Source: a virus. From it: DNA of 64,000 bases. A program made the translations under genes and the position numbers. This document shows, piece by piece, positions 47,211 to 55,178 of this stretch. Numbering within the stretch: position 1 is the first letter of the stretch; the number at the start of each line of letters is the position of its first letter. The DNA is taken from positions 1 through 64,000 of IMG/VR virus record IMGVR_UViG_3300042484_002275. One strand, 5' to 3'. The notes under the pieces were generated by a model, which saw nothing but the letters and a program-made list of their open reading frames with translations, did not search any database and was not told where the DNA came from.

Positions 47211-47425
47211 AACAATTCTTAGCATCAACCATTGTAAATGGTAATGAAATTAAATTAGTAAAAGAAAACAATGGATACTTTATCTATTGGGGAGAAGAAG
47301 GTAGAGCTAAGGCAAAACAAGAACTACTAACACCAAAAGGAAGAAAACCTTCACAAAACTCAGCACATAAGAAATTCTTAGAGGCAGTAGAGTCAACACG
47401 ATATTTAAAATTTAGTAAACTATAA
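47207..47425 (+). CDS. small basic unknown protein
   Basis: 72 residues with a basic C-terminal half (KGRKPSQNSAHKKFLEAVE), possibly nucleic-acid binding. Overlaps neighbours by ATGA and TAATG. Confidence 0.5.
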   Translation: MKQFLASTIVNGNEIKLVKENNGYFIYWGEEGRAKAKQELLTPKGRKPSQNSAHKKFLEAVESTRYLKFSKL

Positions 47426-47610
47426 TGGCAGCACTAACAGACAACAAGTACGACGTATACAATTGGATTAAAAAAGTAATTGATTCTTGTACAACATATT
47501 TCCACTTCATTAGAGCATACAACCTTATAAATAACTTTAACGACAGATACCAGGATTGGGAGATGTCAGGAAGCTTACGAAACTATTTACATGATAAACA
47601 ATTTAGATAA
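47425..47610 (+). CDS. small unknown protein
   Basis: 61 residues, aromatic-rich and helical (YDVYNWIKKVIDSCTTYFHF). Coupled to the previous gene (TAATG). Confidence 0.48.
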   Translation: MAALTDNKYDVYNWIKKVIDSCTTYFHFIRAYNLINNFNDRYQDWEMSGSLRNYLHDKQFR

Positions 47611-47611
47611 A

Positions 47612-47806
47612 ATGGGAGGATTATTTGATATGATGGATGATGCCATCGTACAGGAATTAGGAGTTGATCTTTATACTTACATTAAAATAATAGATCATAA
47701 ATGTACTGAAGAAGAAGCAAACTTTATTATTCTGACTATAATGGAAGAAGATGTTGATAATCTAGAAAAAGCAAAAGAAATGTTTAATAAGTATTTAGAT
47801 GAATAA
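47612..47806 (+). CDS. small acidic unknown protein
   Basis: 64 residues starting MGGLFDMMDDAIVQELG; acidic helical. I chose the ATG two bases after the previous stop over one inside the previous gene. Its 3' end overlaps thyA by eight bases. Confidence 0.5.
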   Translation: MGGLFDMMDDAIVQELGVDLYTYIKIIDHKCTEEEANFIILTIMEEDVDNLEKAKEMFNKYLDE

Positions 47807-49079
47807 ACTAGATAAACAATACACAGACCTTCTTCAAGACATTCTTGACAACGGAGTAAAGAAACAAGACAGAACAGGTACAGGAACAATCTCAGTATTC
47901 GGAAGACAAATACGTCACGATATGAAAGATGGTTTTCCACTTCTGACTACCAAAAAGATGCCATTCAAAACAATAGTAACAGAACTACTTTGGTTCTTAC
48001 GAGGTGATACAAATATCAAATGGTTAATTGAAAATGATTGCCATATTTGGACAGGAGATGCTAAAAAGAGATATGATGAAAGTTATTCAGAGTACTGGAC
48101 AGCAGGAAACAATTCACCAAAGTTTGTTAATATCTCTACTAAGGAATTTGAAAAACGAATTATAAATAGTGATGAGTTTGCTAGGAAGTGGGGTGATTTA
48201 GGTCCAATTTATGGTAAGCAATGGAGAAGTTGGGAAAATATTCAAACACAAGACTATACAATGTCAAGTGGATTAAATTCAGTCCGTAATGTAAAAACTC
48301 AAATAGACCAAATCCAAAATCTAATCAACAACCTTAAAACAAATCCAGACTCAAGACGATTAATGGTTAATGCTTGGAATGTTGGAGAATTAGACCAAAT
48401 GGTTCTTCCACCTTGTCATTATGGATTTCAAGTTTATACAAGAGAGTTGAGTAGAGAGGAGCGATACAACTTAACGCCTTCCACAACAGGACACTCAGAA
48501 AAAAATATAGAGACTAGAAAGAAAATAAATAATTGTAAAGGTAATATTCCTGGAGTATCGTATCACGAGGAATGGTTGGACAGTTTTAATATTCCAACCA
48601 GAGCAATCTCTTTAATGTGGAATCAACGTTCAGTAGATACATTCTTAGGTTTACCATTCAACATTGCTTCTTATGGATTGTTATTAGAGATACTAGCAAA
48701 AGAAGTTAATATGGTTCCTGATGAGTTGATTGGAAATCTTGGAGATGTTCATTTGTATTCAAATCATATTGAACAAGCAAAAGAGCAAATTGGAAGAGAT
48801 TTAAAATTCCCAGAAAGGGCAGAAATGTTAAAAGATAAAATGGGTGAGGAGCAATACAATAAAGTAGTTGATGAATTAATGCCATTTGGTGGAGGTATGA
48901 GTGAGTATTTTGAAACTTATAACATTCCATACAGTACTAGTAAACCTTTTCCATTACCGACACTAAAATTTAATCCTTGTCCTATAACAGGAATTGATAT
49001 GGAGTATCAAAGCATAGCTCAATTTGAAATAGAGAACTATCAATCACATCCAGCAATTAAAGCACCTCTTTCAAATTAA
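47799..49079 (+). CDS. thyA: thymidylate synthase with insertions
   Basis: 426 residues against about 264 for typical ThyA. Core motifs are intact: QDRTGTGTISVFG, LLWFLRGDTNIKWL, DLGPIYGKQWRSW, the catalytic LPPCHYGFQVY, LMWNQRSVDTFLGLPFNIASY and LGDVHLYSNH. The extra length is an insertion of about 60 residues after the catalytic Cys (RELSREERYNLTPS to NIPTRAISL), one of about 30 near residue 90, and a long tail. Makes dTMP from dUMP with methylene-THF. The insertion after the active site is unusual. Confidence 0.93.
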   Translation: MNKLDKQYTDLLQDILDNGVKKQDRTGTGTISVFGRQIRHDMKDGFPLLTTKKMPFKTIVTELLWFLRGDTNIKWLIENDCHIWTGDAKKRYDESYSEYWTAGNNSPKFVNISTKEFEKRIINSDEFARKWGDLGPIYGKQWRSWENIQTQDYTMSSGLNSVRNVKTQIDQIQNLINNLKTNPDSRRLMVNAWNVGELDQMVLPPCHYGFQVYTRELSREERYNLTPSTTGHSEKNIETRKKINNCKGNIPGVSYHEEWLDSFNIPTRAISLMWNQRSVDTFLGLPFNIASYGLLLEILAKEVNMVPDELIGNLGDVHLYSNHIEQAKEQIGRDLKFPERAEMLKDKMGEEQYNKVVDELMPFGGGMSEYFETYNIPYSTSKPFPLPTLKFNPCPITGIDMEYQSIAQFEIENYQSHPAIKAPLSN

Positions 49080-49083
49080 TATC

Positions 49084-49091
49084 TATTTATT
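49084..49091 (+). promoter_or_regulatory. TATTTATT motif before the fibre-like gene
   Basis: Late-type octamer 13 bases upstream of the ATG at 49105. Confidence 0.35.
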
Positions 49092-49104
49092 AGAAAATAC
49101 TTAA

Positions 49105-50208
49105 ATGGCAACATATACAGCAGCACAAATGTATGGAACAGGATCTCAGGGTGAAACAATCACAGGAGCTACTTTATTTACATTTATCAATCCAGGACCT
49201 TCCTCATACTTTACATTTGAAACAATTCCAAATAGAACTGGAAGCTTTGTAGGTAAGCCAACATGTGCACAAGGGGCTTGGTTACCATCAACTCCGTACA
49301 TGGGAGTTATTTCATCATCATATGTAGCATCAGCAGTAGTACAGCCAGGAACATCTTCAGTCTATTTTAATCCTTCCTCATCAGTTGCAGGAACTGATTA
49401 CAATTTTAGAGGTACAGGAACTTTTACGATGACCACTTTTAATCCTTCTGGATCTTTATTTGCAGCAGGAGAAAAAGGAGTTTGGTTTGATGCAGGAGAT
49501 TTATCAACACTATTTCAAGATGTAGCAGGAACTATTCCTGTAACAGCAGTAGGTCAATTTGTAGGTAAGTGGTTAGATAAATCAGGTAATGGAAAACATG
49601 CTGTAGCATCAGCAAATGATACTACTCGACCAAAATATCAAATAGATGATGAAGGAAATCCAAACGTAACCTTCACTAGAGCAGCAACCACTCAACTGGT
49701 TACTCCTTCAATTGACTTTACAGGAACAGCTCAAATGACAGTTTGTGCAGGATTACACGTATTAGAATCAGGTTCTGCAGGAGTCGCACTTGAACTAGGA
49801 ACATCTGTTGCTACAGTCAATGGAACTTTTTCAATTGGTGCTCCAAGTTCAACAGCAGACCATAGTATAAATTTAAGAGGAACCTCGACAGTAAATGCAA
49901 GAGTAGCCAATGTAGTAGACGGTGATGACATCATTACTGGCTTATTTGATCTATCTCAAGCTACAAGAGTTCTTCAAGTTATTCCTCGCTTGAATTATAT
50001 ACAAATCCCAGATGCTCAAATTACATGGACAGGTACTACAGCAGGTGGAGGAAATTTTAGTAACTTACCTTTGTACATAGGTTCAGAAGGTGCATCAAAA
50101 ACACTTCCGTTTGGAGGAAAAATATATCAAATTATAGTTAGAGGAGTCTTATCAACAGCAACTCAGGTCTACCAAATAGAAACATTTACAGATTCTAAAT
50201 TAGATTAA
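49105..50208 (+). CDS. probable receptor-binding / tail-fibre protein with lectin-like domain
   Basis: 367 residues, Thr/Ser/Gly-rich. From about 128 the sequence GVWFDAGDLSTLFQD, then VGKWLDKSGNGKHA, resembles the jelly-roll (LamG/concanavalin-like) domains of fibres and minor tail proteins. It ends in a predicted strand-rich tail. It is preceded by the octamer seen before virion genes and stands alone before a terminator. Adhesin role is inferred. Confidence 0.62.
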   Translation: MATYTAAQMYGTGSQGETITGATLFTFINPGPSSYFTFETIPNRTGSFVGKPTCAQGAWLPSTPYMGVISSSYVASAVVQPGTSSVYFNPSSSVAGTDYNFRGTGTFTMTTFNPSGSLFAAGEKGVWFDAGDLSTLFQDVAGTIPVTAVGQFVGKWLDKSGNGKHAVASANDTTRPKYQIDDEGNPNVTFTRAATTQLVTPSIDFTGTAQMTVCAGLHVLESGSAGVALELGTSVATVNGTFSIGAPSSTADHSINLRGTSTVNARVANVVDGDDIITGLFDLSQATRVLQVIPRLNYIQIPDAQITWTGTTAGGGNFSNLPLYIGSEGASKTLPFGGKIYQIIVRGVLSTATQVYQIETFTDSKLD

Positions 50209-50234
50209 AAATATTATTAAAAATAATTAAAGAA

Positions 50235-50260
50235 AAGCTTGCTTCGGTAAGCTTTTTTTC
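50235..50260 (+). terminator. terminator after fibre-like gene
   Basis: AAAGCTT / AAGCTTT hairpin with a GCTTCGGT loop, followed by TTTTT. Confidence 0.78.
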
Positions 50261-50269
50261 GTATATTAT
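50239..50269 (+). promoter_or_regulatory. terminator-embedded TTG-N20-TATATTAT promoter
   Basis: TTG 50239-50241 in the terminator stem, 20 bases, TATATTAT 50262-50269, preceded by TTCG. Confidence 0.64.
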
Positions 50270-50286
50270 AATATCAAATAAGAGTT

Positions 50287-50601
50287 ATGAAAGCACAAAA
50301 GCTAAAAGTAAGAAAGATAATAAGAGAATACAAAGCAGCTACCACAAAAGAAATTTGGGAAGGAGTAAGAGACAATTTTACTTTTGGATTCATAGGAGCA
50401 ACTCTAGTAGTCTTCATAGCTACAAGAGCCGATATGGCAGTACTATTAGGATATCTAATATACTATAACTTTATGGGCACAATTGTTAACAGACCAAAAT
50501 ACGTAACAGACCTAGGAAAGCTAATAGTATTCCCAATACCTTCAGCACTTGGAGCATTTGCAGGATATAAACTATCATACATCTTACTACAGTACATATG
50601 A
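50287..50601 (+). CDS. small membrane protein
   Basis: 104 residues with basic N-terminus and about three hydrophobic spans (FGFIGATLVVFIA, VLLGYLIYYNF, IPSALGAFAGYKLSYILL). Stop overlaps the next start (ATGA). Function unknown. Confidence 0.5.
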   Translation: MKAQKLKVRKIIREYKAATTKEIWEGVRDNFTFGFIGATLVVFIATRADMAVLLGYLIYYNFMGTIVNRPKYVTDLGKLIVFPIPSALGAFAGYKLSYILLQYI

Positions 50602-50936
50602 ATTTTATAACAGGACTACTGTACGGTATATTAGCACAAATATTTACATTCATACAATTGCAAGGACAGTTTAGATGGGAATGGGCTAAGTCTCATCCAT
50701 TTATGATGTCACTTATGGGTATACCTTTATCTCTCCTATACTTAGGATCAGTCAAACATATGGTAGCACATTTTGATGGACAGCTTTGGCCATCACGTCT
50801 TCTAGGCTTTGCAATAGGGGCAATAGTTTTTACAGCAATGTCTTGGATGTGGTTCAAAGAACCAATGACTTTAAAAACTTTAATCTGCCTGGGGTTAGCA
50901 CTTTGTATAATGGGCATACAATTATTTTGGAAATGA
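50598..50936 (+). CDS. four-span small membrane protein
   Basis: 112 residues, four predicted helices (about 2-20, 33-50, 65-83, 91-110), resembling half of a DMT/EamA-type transporter unit. WSRLLGFAIGAIVFTAMSWMW-like segment at the third span. Coupled with the preceding membrane gene; could form a hetero-oligomer. Confidence 0.5.
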   Translation: MNFITGLLYGILAQIFTFIQLQGQFRWEWAKSHPFMMSLMGIPLSLLYLGSVKHMVAHFDGQLWPSRLLGFAIGAIVFTAMSWMWFKEPMTLKTLICLGLALCIMGIQLFWK

Positions 50937-51235
50937 AAAACTTAGAAACATGTCATCACTGCGGTGAAGAAAAAGAGGATTGTTATCACGGATTTATAGC
51001 AATGTGTCTTCCAATTCCTGAAGCAGAAGCTAAGATTGAGAAGTGGGGAAGAAAAGATTGGTGGAAGAATCTAGAAAGAATAGATCTTACTCAGGATGAA
51101 ATGTTAGAACTTGATAACCTTTCTTACTACGATCAACTGTTAAATACAGTTGGAAAAGGAGTTCAGTGCAATGACTGCGGAAAGAAAGAAGCAGAGCTAT
51201 ATAAAAAATATTATCCAGAAAATTTGGAATCTTAA
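50933..51235 (+). CDS. small zinc-ribbon-like protein
   Basis: 100 residues with two CxxC pairs, CHHCGEE near residue 7 and CNDCGKK near 83, typical of a zinc ribbon, flanking a charged helical middle. Start at the ATG that overlaps the previous stop. Possibly nucleic-acid or protein binding. Confidence 0.55.
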   Translation: MKNLETCHHCGEEKEDCYHGFIAMCLPIPEAEAKIEKWGRKDWWKNLERIDLTQDEMLELDNLSYYDQLLNTVGKGVQCNDCGKKEAELYKKYYPENLES

Positions 51236-51254
51236 AATAAATTTCGTATATTAA
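51224..51254 (+). promoter_or_regulatory. TTG-N20-TATATTAA promoter
   Basis: TTG 51224-51226 in the end of the zinc-ribbon gene, 20 bases, TATATTAA 51247-51254; ATG follows at 51259. Confidence 0.58.
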
Positions 51255-51258
51255 TGCT

Positions 51259-51432
51259 ATGAGACAATTAAATAATCACATCAAAGAAGTTATGGAAATA
51301 ACTCCTACTAAGAAATCAACTGCACCTAAGAAGGTAAAAGTGAAAACAGACTACACTAAATCCATTGTTTGGATTAGTGCAGGAGCAATCACAGTATTGC
51401 TATGGACAATAATTTACAACTTAATATTTTAA
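51259..51432 (+). CDS. small tail-anchored membrane protein
   Basis: 57 residues: basic N-terminal half and a C-terminal hydrophobic span (about 38-56). Ends one base before queD. Function unknown. Confidence 0.52.
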   Translation: MRQLNNHIKEVMEITPTKKSTAPKKVKVKTDYTKSIVWISAGAITVLLWTIIYNLIF

Positions 51433-51433
51433 T

Positions 51434-51895
51434 ATGAAATTTCAATCAACAAAAGTATTTGATGGATACTCTACAGTATTTCGTCAATGGAGAGCAGAAG
51501 GTACTCATTGTAGTTTTCTTCACGGTTATGGCATTTCTTTCAAAATTATATTTGAAGGAGACCTAGACGAAAGAAACTGGGTGTGGGACTTTGGAGGAAT
51601 GAAAAGAGCTAAGAACACTATTGATGGTATGGCTCCTAAAGCATGGATGGACTATATGTTCGATCATACATATATCATTGCATTAGATGATCCTTTTCTA
51701 TATAAAGCACATGCAATGCACGACGAAGGTATAGCTCAAGTCCGGGTAGTTCCAGCTACAGGAGCAGAACAATTTGCAAAATTTATTTATGATAAAGTAT
51801 CTGAGTTTATTAAAATTGAGACAAATAATAGAGTAAGAGTAGAGAGTGTAGAATTTAAAGAACATAGTAAAAACTCAGCAATATATGGAGAGTAA
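51434..51895 (+). CDS. queD: QueD-like 6-carboxytetrahydropterin synthase
   Basis: 153 residues of the PTPS fold: FRQWRAEGTHCSFLHGYG corresponds to the Cys...HGH region, WDFGGMKRA follows as usual and FDHTYIIAL contains the catalytic-type DH. The classic HGH zinc pair reads HGY, so one zinc ligand differs. It makes CPH4 from dihydroneopterin triphosphate. The stop overlaps queE by eleven bases. Confidence 0.85.
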   Translation: MKFQSTKVFDGYSTVFRQWRAEGTHCSFLHGYGISFKIIFEGDLDERNWVWDFGGMKRAKNTIDGMAPKAWMDYMFDHTYIIALDDPFLYKAHAMHDEGIAQVRVVPATGAEQFAKFIYDKVSEFIKIETNNRVRVESVEFKEHSKNSAIYGE

Positions 51896-52670
51896 ATTGA
51901 AAAGAATAGAAGATTATAACAAAACACTTCCCATTGTAGAGCTTTATACAGCAGTGCAATCAGAAGGAAGTAGAGCAGGCTATCCAACGGTAGTAATCAG
52001 AACAACAGGCTGTACTCACAGATGTTGGTTTGGTGATGGTGGATGGTGCGACAGTTGGTACACCAGTATTCATCCTGAAAAAGGACATATTAGTTTCCAA
52101 GACATCATAAACATGTATGATGCAAATCCTCACATCACAGAGATGATGTTAACAGGAGGATCACCTACAATGCATCCAGCATTAGTAAACGAATTAACAC
52201 ATTTTGCACATGAAAGAAATATTTTCATTACGATTGAGACCGAAGGAAGTCATTTTCTTGAAACGGATTACCCAATTAATCTATTATCAATCTCCCCTAA
52301 GTTTTCTAACTCTGTCCCTAAGGTTGGTATTCTTACACCTCAAGGAGATGTGGTTGACGATAAAATGGTTAAGCAACACAACAAATTAAGACTTAACTTT
52401 GATGCAATGTCTAAATCAATTTCATATCATTCTGACTATCATTTAAAGCCAGTATGGGATGGAGAGGATCAAGAAGCATTGAAAGAGATATTAGGATTAA
52501 TAAAAGTTCTAGATATACCTCAGGACAAAGTCTGGTTCATGCCAGCAGGAGATTCAAGAGAGGCTTTATTCAAATCATATCCAAAAATGTTTGATTGGGT
52601 GAGAGATAATGGTTATAGATTAACCTGGAGACCTCACATCATTGCATTTGAAGACCAAAGAGAAGTATAA
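51885..52670 (+). CDS. queE: QueE-like 7-carboxy-7-deazaguanine synthase (radical SAM)
   Basis: 261 residues. The cluster motif reads CTHRCWFGDGGWC, i.e. C-x3-C-x7-C rather than C-x3-C-x2-C, then DSWYT. QSEGSRAGYPTVVIRTTGC precedes it, LTGGSPTMHP is the SAM-binding GGEP-like motif, and LSISPKFSNS is a QueE signature. Converts CPH4 to CDG. The five-residue longer loop before the third Cys is a family variant. Confidence 0.88.
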   Translation: MESKLKRIEDYNKTLPIVELYTAVQSEGSRAGYPTVVIRTTGCTHRCWFGDGGWCDSWYTSIHPEKGHISFQDIINMYDANPHITEMMLTGGSPTMHPALVNELTHFAHERNIFITIETEGSHFLETDYPINLLSISPKFSNSVPKVGILTPQGDVVDDKMVKQHNKLRLNFDAMSKSISYHSDYHLKPVWDGEDQEALKEILGLIKVLDIPQDKVWFMPAGDSREALFKSYPKMFDWVRDNGYRLTWRPHIIAFEDQREV

Positions 52671-52671
52671 C

Positions 52672-52857
52672 ATGAGACCAGCAACTACAGTAGAAACATT
52701 GTACACTCTTCATACACTATGGAGAAAGGGACAGATACAAACAGCACAGGTAAAGCATTTAATTAAAACTAGCTGCTTCCTAGAACTAACAAGCATAACA
52801 AACGGAGGCATCACAGCCGAATCCATAGACGGTAAAACTAAATATTCAATTAAATAA
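52672..52857 (+). CDS. small unknown protein
   Basis: 61 residues (MRPATTVETLYTLHTLWRKG), basic helical N-terminus. One base after queE stop. Not recognised. Confidence 0.48.
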   Translation: MRPATTVETLYTLHTLWRKGQIQTAQVKHLIKTSCFLELTSITNGGITAESIDGKTKYSIK

Positions 52858-52863
52858 ACAAAA

Positions 52864-53157
52864 ATGACGTTACAGGAACTAATTACTTTAGCAGGAGATA
52901 GAGATCTATCAAAATCATATCCAAAAGCAGATGGCCTTTACATCTGGGATTATAAATTACAATTCAATCAGGACTTTGAATTAGACTTAGTACTAATACC
53001 AAGCGATTCAGGAAAGACAGGATTCAAAGACAAAGTGTCAATTCAGGAGTTGGTAACCTATACATTAGGTGAACACAGTCAGGAACTCTCATCAGAACAA
53101 ATATTATCGGAATTACAAATTGTAGGTGTTGAAGGTATAACAGTAGCAAAAGTATAA
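52864..53157 (+). CDS. small unknown protein
   Basis: 97 residues, acidic (MTLQELITLAGDRDLSKSYP; LSEQILSELQIVG-type end). Soluble, no motif. One base before the secreted nuclease gene. Confidence 0.48.
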   Translation: MTLQELITLAGDRDLSKSYPKADGLYIWDYKLQFNQDFELDLVLIPSDSGKTGFKDKVSIQELVTYTLGEHSQELSSEQILSELQIVGVEGITVAKV

Positions 53158-53158
53158 C

Positions 53159-53737
53159 ATGAAAAAGTTTTTATTATTACTTTTACTTCCGCTAATAGGC
53201 TTTGGACAACTAAGAGATAGCATTTACGTAAAGACAGACATCTACGAAGTAATGTACTCTGAAACATTGGAACAACCATTATGGGTAAAGTATACAGTGG
53301 CTTGTACCGGAGCAGGAGCATCTAGAAAAGGAATGGACTTTTATACAGATAAAACAATCCATACCTCAGATGCAAAAGATTATGCATTCAATGTTTACGA
53401 TAAAGGACATTGTGCACCTGCAGCAGATTTTAATTGTACTAGAGAGATGTTATTTAAAACATTCTCATATTTGAACTGCACCCTTCAGAACGAAAGATTA
53501 AACAGAGTGCATTGGAGATTGTTGGAAGATTATGAAAGATTACTAGCATATACCGAAGGACCAGTCAATGTTGAAATAAAAATAGTATTTGACAAAAGTC
53601 CCAAGAGAGTACCTGCAGGTGCAGCTATCCCTACCGCTTTCTATAAAATTATTAAAACAAAGAATAAGTCACTTAAGTTTTTCTTTAAGAATGAACAACC
53701 AACCAAGCCGACGTTTGTCGACTATCAAATCAAATAG
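53159..53737 (+). CDS. secreted DNA/RNA non-specific endonuclease (NUC1-like)
   Basis: 192 residues. Signal peptide MKKFLLLLLLPLIGFGQ. The core YDKGHCAPAADF corresponds to the DRGH motif (Arg replaced by Lys; catalytic His kept), then YLNCTLQNERLNRVHW supplies the metal-binding Asn and the NxxxW pattern, with LLEDYER following. Export implies periplasmic or extracellular action on nucleic acids. A DNA-scavenging or superinfection-exclusion role is possible. Confidence 0.82.
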   Translation: MKKFLLLLLLPLIGFGQLRDSIYVKTDIYEVMYSETLEQPLWVKYTVACTGAGASRKGMDFYTDKTIHTSDAKDYAFNVYDKGHCAPAADFNCTREMLFKTFSYLNCTLQNERLNRVHWRLLEDYERLLAYTEGPVNVEIKIVFDKSPKRVPAGAAIPTAFYKIIKTKNKSLKFFFKNEQPTKPTFVDYQIK

Positions 53738-53739
53738 TT

Positions 53740-54135
53740 ATGGCATTAAAAATAGGAAATAAGATATTCATAAGCTGGGATGATATGAACATCCTAGTTG
53801 ATGAACTCTGCAGTACGATTTCAAAATCAGGAGCAGAAATTAAATCAATTACAGGAATTGAAAGAGGAGGATTAATACCAGCGGTAATGATCTCACATAA
53901 GCTAAACATTCCTTATGTAACGAAAATCAATAAGTATACTCTTGTTGTAGATGATATTTGTGATACCGGAGAGACGTTAAAAAAGACTGTAGCAGGTTTT
54001 ACAGCAACACTTCATTATAAGAAGACAGCAATCTTTACACCGGACTTCTATTCAAAAGAAGTAGGAACAGAGTGGATTGTTTACCCTTGGGAAAGAAATG
54101 ACTCAGAAACTATTCAAGATTATTTGAAAAAATAG
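53740..54135 (+). CDS. phosphoribosyltransferase-like protein
   Basis: 131 residues. YTLVVDDICDTGETL (about 66-80) is the PRPP-binding loop of type I phosphoribosyltransferases and GIERGGLIPAVMIS the preceding strand-loop. Short relative to HPRT/XPRT (about 150-180). Substrate, perhaps xanthine or hypoxanthine, is not defined. Lies beside purine and deazapurine genes. Confidence 0.8.
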   Translation: MALKIGNKIFISWDDMNILVDELCSTISKSGAEIKSITGIERGGLIPAVMISHKLNIPYVTKINKYTLVVDDICDTGETLKKTVAGFTATLHYKKTAIFTPDFYSKEVGTEWIVYPWERNDSETIQDYLKK

Positions 54136-54166
54136 TTGTAGGATAGAATAAAAAATGTTATATTAA
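54136..54166 (+). promoter_or_regulatory. TTG-N20-TATATTAA promoter
   Basis: TTG 54136-54138, 20 bases, TATATTAA 54159-54166. The only member lacking TTC just before the -7 box. Drives folE. Confidence 0.55.
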
Positions 54167-54206
54167 ATAAAACGGAGTCGTAGAACCTCCATAAAAACAA
54201 TCTTAT

Positions 54207-54917
54207 ATGTCAAATAAAAAATTTATCGACGGTACAGAATTAGTACAAGCCGGATTCGCTAATGGTATTTCATCTCAATTAGCTAAAAAACAATTAACAG
54301 ATGGTCCAGAGGCAAGACTAACTGAAGTAGAAAAGCAACACATAATCGAAGATGCAGCAGAAGCATTTGGTAACTTCTTAACAGCTTTAGGTACTGATTG
54401 GAAGAATGATCCAAATTCATCTGATACTCCAAAGAGAGTTGCAAAGGCTTATGTAAATGATCTATGGGCAGGAAGGTATGCACCACTTACTCAAATCACA
54501 GCATTTCCTTCAGATGGATATGATGGAATAGTTCAAGAGAGTAACATACCAGTTACTTCAATGTGTTCACATCACCACCAAACAATCTCCGGAGAGGTAA
54601 GCATAGCTTATATTCCCTCTAAAGATGGAAAGGTAGTTGGGCTTTCAAAACTAAATAGAATTGTAGAGCAGTTTGCTAGACGTGGAGCAATCCAAGAACA
54701 GTTAACAGTTGCAATTCATAATGCAGTAGATAAAATCTGTGAAGGGAATCTAGGAGTAGCAGTAGCAATCTCAGCAACACATAACTGCGTATCATGTAGA
54801 GGAATTAAACATCAAGGAGCTTCAATGCAAACAGCAAAGCTAACAGGATGTTTCTTAGAAGAAGATTCAGCAAGAGCAGAATTCTATTCAAATATTAAAC
54901 TCGGAAAAAATAACTAA
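54207..54917 (+). CDS. folE: GTP cyclohydrolase I
   Basis: 236 residues. Zinc and catalytic residues are in TSMCSHHHQTISGEV (Cys, His) and NCVSCRGIKHQGA (Cys). VGLSKLNRIVEQFARR is the conserved GTP-binding helix. It turns GTP into dihydroneopterin triphosphate, the entry to preQ0/preQ1. Own promoter, suggesting separate control from queD/queE. Confidence 0.93.
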   Translation: MSNKKFIDGTELVQAGFANGISSQLAKKQLTDGPEARLTEVEKQHIIEDAAEAFGNFLTALGTDWKNDPNSSDTPKRVAKAYVNDLWAGRYAPLTQITAFPSDGYDGIVQESNIPVTSMCSHHHQTISGEVSIAYIPSKDGKVVGLSKLNRIVEQFARRGAIQEQLTVAIHNAVDKICEGNLGVAVAISATHNCVSCRGIKHQGASMQTAKLTGCFLEEDSARAEFYSNIKLGKNN

Positions 54918-54928
54918 AATCAAACAAA

Positions 54929-55126
54929 ATGGATTATTGGCAAGTAACAGTGCAATTGGAGCACGAAAACGACAGAGGTCGTATTCAGAAAGTAAGAGAA
55001 CTTTATTTAGTAGATGCAATTTCAGCAACAGAAGCTGAAGCTAAAATCTATGTAGAGTTCGAAGGAGAGTCTAACTTCACAGTAGTAGGAGTTAATCAAT
55101 CTAAAATATTAAAAGTATTGGAATAA
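54929..55126 (+). CDS. small unknown protein
   Basis: 65 residues (MDYWQVTVQLEHENDRGRIQ), a single beta-alpha-beta-like domain with VDAISATEAEAKI. Eleven bases after folE; a similar small protein class accompanies phage metabolic genes. No function assigned. Confidence 0.5.
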   Translation: MDYWQVTVQLEHENDRGRIQKVRELYLVDAISATEAEAKIYVEFEGESNFTVVGVNQSKILKVLE

Positions 55127-55130
55127 AAAG

Positions 55131-55153
55131 TTGGACCTTCGGGTCCAATTTCT
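55131..55153 (+). terminator. terminator after folE operon
   Basis: TTGGACC-TTCG-GGTCCAA perfect hairpin followed by TTTCT; the first three bases are the next promoter's TTG. Confidence 0.75.
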
Positions 55154-55161
55154 TATATTAA
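55131..55161 (+). promoter_or_regulatory. terminator-embedded TTG-N20-TATATTAA promoter
   Basis: TTG 55131-55133, 20 bases, TATATTAA 55154-55161, preceded by TTCT. Drives the 55179-58824 gene group. Confidence 0.66.
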
Positions 55162-55178
55162 TAAAAAAGTAAAAAGTT

